In this document: positions 12,528-15,466 of the stretch, piece after piece
Layout of the letters: every line of letters starts with the position of its first letter
Position numbering within the stretch: the stretch's first letter is position 1
Translations under genes and position numbers: made by a program
Notes under the pieces: model-generated
Database searches by the model: none
What the model was told of the DNA's origin: nothing
The model's input: only the letters and a program-made list of their open reading frames with translations
Assembly (NCBI GenBank): GCA_002373755.1
Contig: DFJU01000106.1
Coordinates: 30,301-45,766 of the forward strand
Reading direction: 5' to 3'
DNA from: Bacteroidales bacterium UBA3663
GTDB lineage: Bacteria > Bacteroidota > Bacteroidia > Bacteroidales > UBA3663
DNA length: 15,466 bases

Positions 12528-14897
12528 TTATTCGTTCTTGATGCTGTTGACGGGATTCTCATCGGCCACATGCCAGCTCTGGAGCACGACGGTGGTGAGG
12601 GTGACGGCGGCGACGACGAGCAGTGTCATTGGGAAGAGCCACCAGTGGATTGGCGTACGTTCGGCAAACGACTGGAGCCATTCGTGTCCGATGTACCACG
12701 CCAACGGAGCCGCGATGACGAAGCTGACGGAGAGCGGCCACAGATAGCGGCGGCACAGCATCGTGAGGATTTCGGCCGTGGAACTGCCCATCACTTTGCG
12801 GATGCCGATTTCCTTGCGGCGGTATTCGGTCTCGAACATCGTCATGCAGAAAACGCCAATCAGGGTGATTATCATGCAAATGACCGAGAAGACAAGCACT
12901 TGCATGGTGAAGCGAAATTCCCCTTGGTAGGTATTTTCAAGCTCTTGGTCGAGGAACTTGACTTCGATTCCGCTCTGGGCACCGAGGCCGACAAGGACGT
13001 TCCTTATCTTCTGGCGCATCTCGATTTTGTCGATGCCGGCTGCTACGCGGACATTCAGGGTTCCCAGTCCATAAAAGTCTTTATCCTTGTCGCCCGTGAT
13101 GAAAAATGCCATCGGCGCATTGTTGTTGTCGGCACGAGTTGACTTGTATCGGACGTTTTTGCACACGCCAATCACGGGCAAAAAGTCTTTCAGAAGCGGC
13201 TTGTCCATCTCAACCCAGTCCCACTGCTTGCGTGCCGCCTCGTTGATGATGAGCACACCCTCGTCGTGCTCGTTGAAGTCACGACCCTCAATCACCTCAA
13301 TGCCCATAGTGCGCAGATAGTGCCAATCAACAGGTATACAGGTGAAGTTTATATGATGATCGCTGTCGCCACGCCCCCAACCCATGTAGCTGTCATTGGT
13401 GCCTATCTTGAACTGCGAGAAACTTACCTCCTCGACACCGGTGAGCTGCATCAGTTCGGAACGCATCGCATCGCGTTTGTCGGTCATCTCCCACACGAAG
13501 GCTTGAAGCACCTCGTCCTTGCTGTAGCCGTAGTCGGAATGGAAGATGTAATGAACCTGCTGCTGGAGGATGCCCACATAGACCATCATGATCGATGTGA
13601 TGATGAATTGCAGGCAGAGCAGCGCGGTGCGCAGTTTACGTCCCTTCGGGGTGAGGCCGAAAGAGCCTTTCAGCACCAAGGCCGGCTGGAACGATGTGAC
13701 ATAATAGGCTGGATACATTCCGGCGACGATGCCCACAATGACCGATACGGTGGCCAATGCCAACAGCAGCAGCAGATTGCCACCCAACGAGATGTCGCCC
13801 GAAAGAAGTCCATGCACGAGGGGCGACTGCGAGAGCAGATAGACGGCCGCCACAGCAAGCACGAACGCGGAGATGGATGTCACTACTGCCTCGCCGACAA
13901 AGCCCATGCGCAACGCTGACGTGCTGCAGCCAAGCACCATGCGCGTGTTCACGCTCTTTATGCGCATCGGGCTTTCGGCCAACGTGAAGTTCAGGAAGTT
14001 GATGGTGGCGATGATGATGACCAACAGGCACGCCAATTGCAGAATCCAATCCACATTGCGGTTGCCCTTGTCCAAATTTGAGTCGAGACCTGAGAACCAC
14101 GTTTCGGTGATGGGTGTGAGACGGACTGGCAACTCTTCTCCTTTTTTTTCAGCATCTTCCCAGTCCCGTTTGCCAAGCGACCGTAATTTCTCATAAATCT
14201 TCAGGGTAATGGTCTTGCCGAGGTTTTCGCCAAACTCGTCGGCATCCACATTTTCCCTCAACTTCAGGTAGCACGTATAGTTCCAGTTGTTGAGGTTGTC
14301 CTTGTTCTCGTCGCCAAAGTTCTTGTAGATGCAATTCCTCATCGAACAGTTTGCGGGCATATCCGTAAAGACGCCAATCACCGGGATGCTGTCATTCACA
14401 CCGCGCATACATCGGCCAGCCACCTGCGTCGAGCCGAAATAATTCATCGCGATTGAGGCCGGAATGACCAAGCCTTTCGTGTCGCCCTCCGTCCAGTTCA
14501 ATCGGCCGTCAATCAGTCGCGTAGCAAGCAACGAGATGGCATCGTTGCTCACGCCACAGGTCGGGAAATAGATGTCTGTCCCGTTGCTGCTGAATCGTTC
14601 GTTGCCCAACCAGCACTGAAGCAGCGCCATACCCTCGACCTGCGGCAGCGTGGCCAGTTCTTCGGCAATCAGACGGGAGCTTTGCGCTATCCATCGCCCT
14701 TCCTCCATAATGTCGCGGAACTCGACGCGATAGACGCGCTCGTAATCCTTCACGCCCTTGTTGTACGAGTGGTTATAGACGACCTGCGTCATGAGCAGGT
14801 AGAAAGTCGCGAAGGCCACCGTAAGCCCCACAAGGTTGAGCACCGTCGCCGTCTTGAAGCGGCGTGCCATGTAGATCATGTTTCTCAGTATGTTCAT
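12528..14897 (-). CDS. ABC transporter permease, FtsX/MacB-like
   Basis: A 789-residue inner-membrane permease of the large type common in Bacteroidetes, with two FtsX modules. The start is ATG 14897 (MNILRNMIYMARRFKTATVL), because an earlier in-frame ATG at 14942 adds 15 hydrophilic residues that lack the conserved opening. A transmembrane segment lies near residues 17-40, then a periplasmic domain of about 230 residues, a block of three membrane segments, the motifs YPAYYVTSFQPALVLKGSF and TPKGRKLRTALLCLQF that lead into the second module, a second periplasmic domain, and a last three-segment block containing ETEYRRKEIGIRKVMGSS. It ends ADENPVNSIKNE, typical of the family. It pairs with the ATPase downstream and the adaptor upstream. 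The exported substrate is unknown; antimicrobials, peptides and lipoproteins are known for relatives. Confidence 0.9.
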   Translation of the reverse strand: MNILRNMIYMARRFKTATVLNLVGLTVAFATFYLLMTQVVYNHSYNKGVKDYERVYRVEFRDIMEEGRWIAQSSRLIAEELATLPQVEGMALLQCWLGNERFSSNGTDIYFPTCGVSNDAISLLATRLIDGRLNWTEGDTKGLVIPASIAMNYFGSTQVAGRCMRGVNDSIPVIGVFTDMPANCSMRNCIYKNFGDENKDNLNNWNYTCYLKLRENVDADEFGENLGKTITLKIYEKLRSLGKRDWEDAEKKGEELPVRLTPITETWFSGLDSNLDKGNRNVDWILQLACLLVIIIATINFLNFTLAESPMRIKSVNTRMVLGCSTSALRMGFVGEAVVTSISAFVLAVAAVYLLSQSPLVHGLLSGDISLGGNLLLLLALATVSVIVGIVAGMYPAYYVTSFQPALVLKGSFGLTPKGRKLRTALLCLQFIITSIMMVYVGILQQQVHYIFHSDYGYSKDEVLQAFVWEMTDKRDAMRSELMQLTGVEEVSFSQFKIGTNDSYMGWGRGDSDHHINFTCIPVDWHYLRTMGIEVIEGRDFNEHDEGVLIINEAARKQWDWVEMDKPLLKDFLPVIGVCKNVRYKSTRADNNNAPMAFFITGDKDKDFYGLGTLNVRVAAGIDKIEMRQKIRNVLVGLGAQSGIEVKFLDQELENTYQGEFRFTMQVLVFSVICMIITLIGVFCMTMFETEYRRKEIGIRKVMGSSTAEILTMLCRRYLWPLSVSFVIAAPLAWYIGHEWLQSFAERTPIHWWLFPMTLLVVAAVTLTTVVLQSWHVADENPVNSIKNE

Positions 14898-14962
14898 AGT
14901 TGTTAAATGATTGAAAAGAATTCTATGTTTCAGGTTGTGCAAGTTTTAAGTTCGCTTGCTCA

Positions 14963-14990
14963 CCTTGCCCCTCGGCTAAAGCCTCGTCTT
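14963..14990. repeat. Fragment of the dispersed intergenic element, copy C
   Basis: These 28 bases match the left end of the element at 15053-15080, centred on CCCCTCGGCTAAAGCCTCGT. The palindromic core is missing. The DNA between it and copy B is AT-rich with short GAATTAAGAAATATGAG-like words. Confidence 0.75.
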
Positions 14991-15054
14991 AAGAGTTAGG
15001 AAATATGAATTAAGAAATATGAGTTGATAGCCGGAGCTATCGTCCCTTTCTCCT

Positions 15055-15122
15055 TGCCCCTCGGCTAAAGCCTCGTCTTCTCGCTGAACGATTATCAATC
15101 GTTCTGACCGCTGCGAGGACCC
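15055..15122. repeat. Dispersed intergenic palindromic element, copy B
   Basis: A 68-bp element matching 5641-5706 in inverted orientation. It differs mainly by two single-base insertions and a four-base block (GACC against TTTT). The core at 15087-15103 is the same 7-bp-arm hairpin. It sits between the adaptor and permease genes. Confidence 0.8.
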
Positions 15123-15144
15123 TTTCACTCCCCTTTTACTCCCT

Positions 15145-15466
15145 TTATTTTATTTCCAATATTTCATTGTCCTTGAATGCCTCGTATCCGCTTGTGACTA
15201 CGCGCTCGCCCGGCTCCAGACCTTCGATGATCTCGTAGTGCTGCGGGTTTTGTCGGCCTACGCGGATTCGTCGGCGATATGCTTGGCTTCCATCGGCCGA
15301 AAGCACGAAAATCCACTGTCCGCCTGTGCTCTGGAAGAATGTGCCGCGCGGAATGATGACGGCCTGTTCCGACTGGCCAAGTTCGAGGTCGATGTAGTAG
15401 GTCTGTCCGGTGCGGATGTTTTCCGGCCGTTCGCCCTTGAACACGAAGTCGCAGCGGAACTTGCCG
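15145..15466 (-). CDS. Periplasmic adaptor (HlyD/RND-type membrane fusion protein), C-terminal part
   Basis: About 106 C-terminal residues are present and the frame stays open to the right edge (beginning GKFRCDFVFKGE), so the gene starts outside the window. Residues resembling the beta-barrel domain (IRTGQTYYIDLELG) lead into AVIIPRGTFF, then WIFVLSADGSQAYRRRIRVG, then LEPGERVVTSGYEAF, a sequence of motifs typical of the membrane-proximal domain of MacA/AcrA-like adaptors. It would link the FtsX-like permease encoded downstream to an outer-membrane channel. The permease starts 247 bases after the stop; that gap holds copies B and C of the dispersed repeat and no consensus promoter. Confidence 0.87.
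   Translation of the reverse strand, partial: GKFRCDFVFKGERPENIRTGQTYYIDLELGQSEQAVIIPRGTFFQSTGGQWIFVLSADGSQAYRRRIRVGRQNPQHYEIIEGLEPGERVVTSGYEAFKDNEILEIK

Noticed and set aside
11751..13142. Open frame of 463 codons on the plus strand across the ABC ATPase and permease genes
   Set aside because: It spans the antisense of two well-supported genes and the gap between them, with no recognisable domain.

Overview
The window looks like a Bacteroidales chromosome, most likely Prevotella or a close relative. I base this on promoters of the Bacteroidetes type (TTTG, about 20 bases, TAnnTTTG), leaders without Shine-Dalgarno sequences, an FtsX-like permease and DUF3109 protein typical of that phylum, and short repeats scattered between genes. 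Coding DNA is GC-rich and the gaps are AT-rich. No rRNA, tRNA, CRISPR array, transposase or phage gene was seen.

Region 1 (1-9498, all on the minus strand) is a carbohydrate-utilisation operon. It starts from a clear promoter at 9467-9498. In order of transcription it encodes an exported beta-helix protein (probably a glycoside hydrolase), the two halves of a split transketolase, a glycerol-kinase-like FGGY kinase, a fucose/arabinose-isomerase-like enzyme, an MFS sugar transporter, and a cytoplasmic GH78-type alpha-L-rhamnosidase that runs off the left edge. Isomerase, kinase and split transketolase together match the known D-apiose route: apiose to apulose, to apulose 4-phosphate, then transketolase cleavage. 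The rhamnosidase and beta-helix protein suggest a plant glycan or glycoside holding both rhamnose and apiose, such as rhamnogalacturonan II side chains. The substrate is inferred, not proven.

Region 2 (9545-11188, plus strand) is divergent. It holds a YhhQ-type queuosine-precursor transporter with its own consensus promoter and a leader of about 110 bases, then a cysteine-rich DUF3109 protein and a palindromic terminator.

Region 3 (11246-11601, minus strand) is a decayed toxin-antitoxin locus. An intact small antitoxin-like gene runs into the last third of a YafQ-type toxin whose front part has been deleted.

Region 4 (11657-15466, minus strand) is an ABC export operon: a periplasmic adaptor (only its C-terminal end is present), an FtsX/MacB-like permease and a MacB/LolD-like ATPase.

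Several repeat families sit between and within these genes: two 28-bp palindromes of one family, a 68-bp element in two near-complete inverted copies plus a fragment, an 8-bp tandem repeat inside the kinase gene, and an octamer, GGCCAATG, found 16 times. No stretch longer than 300 bases lacks a gene.
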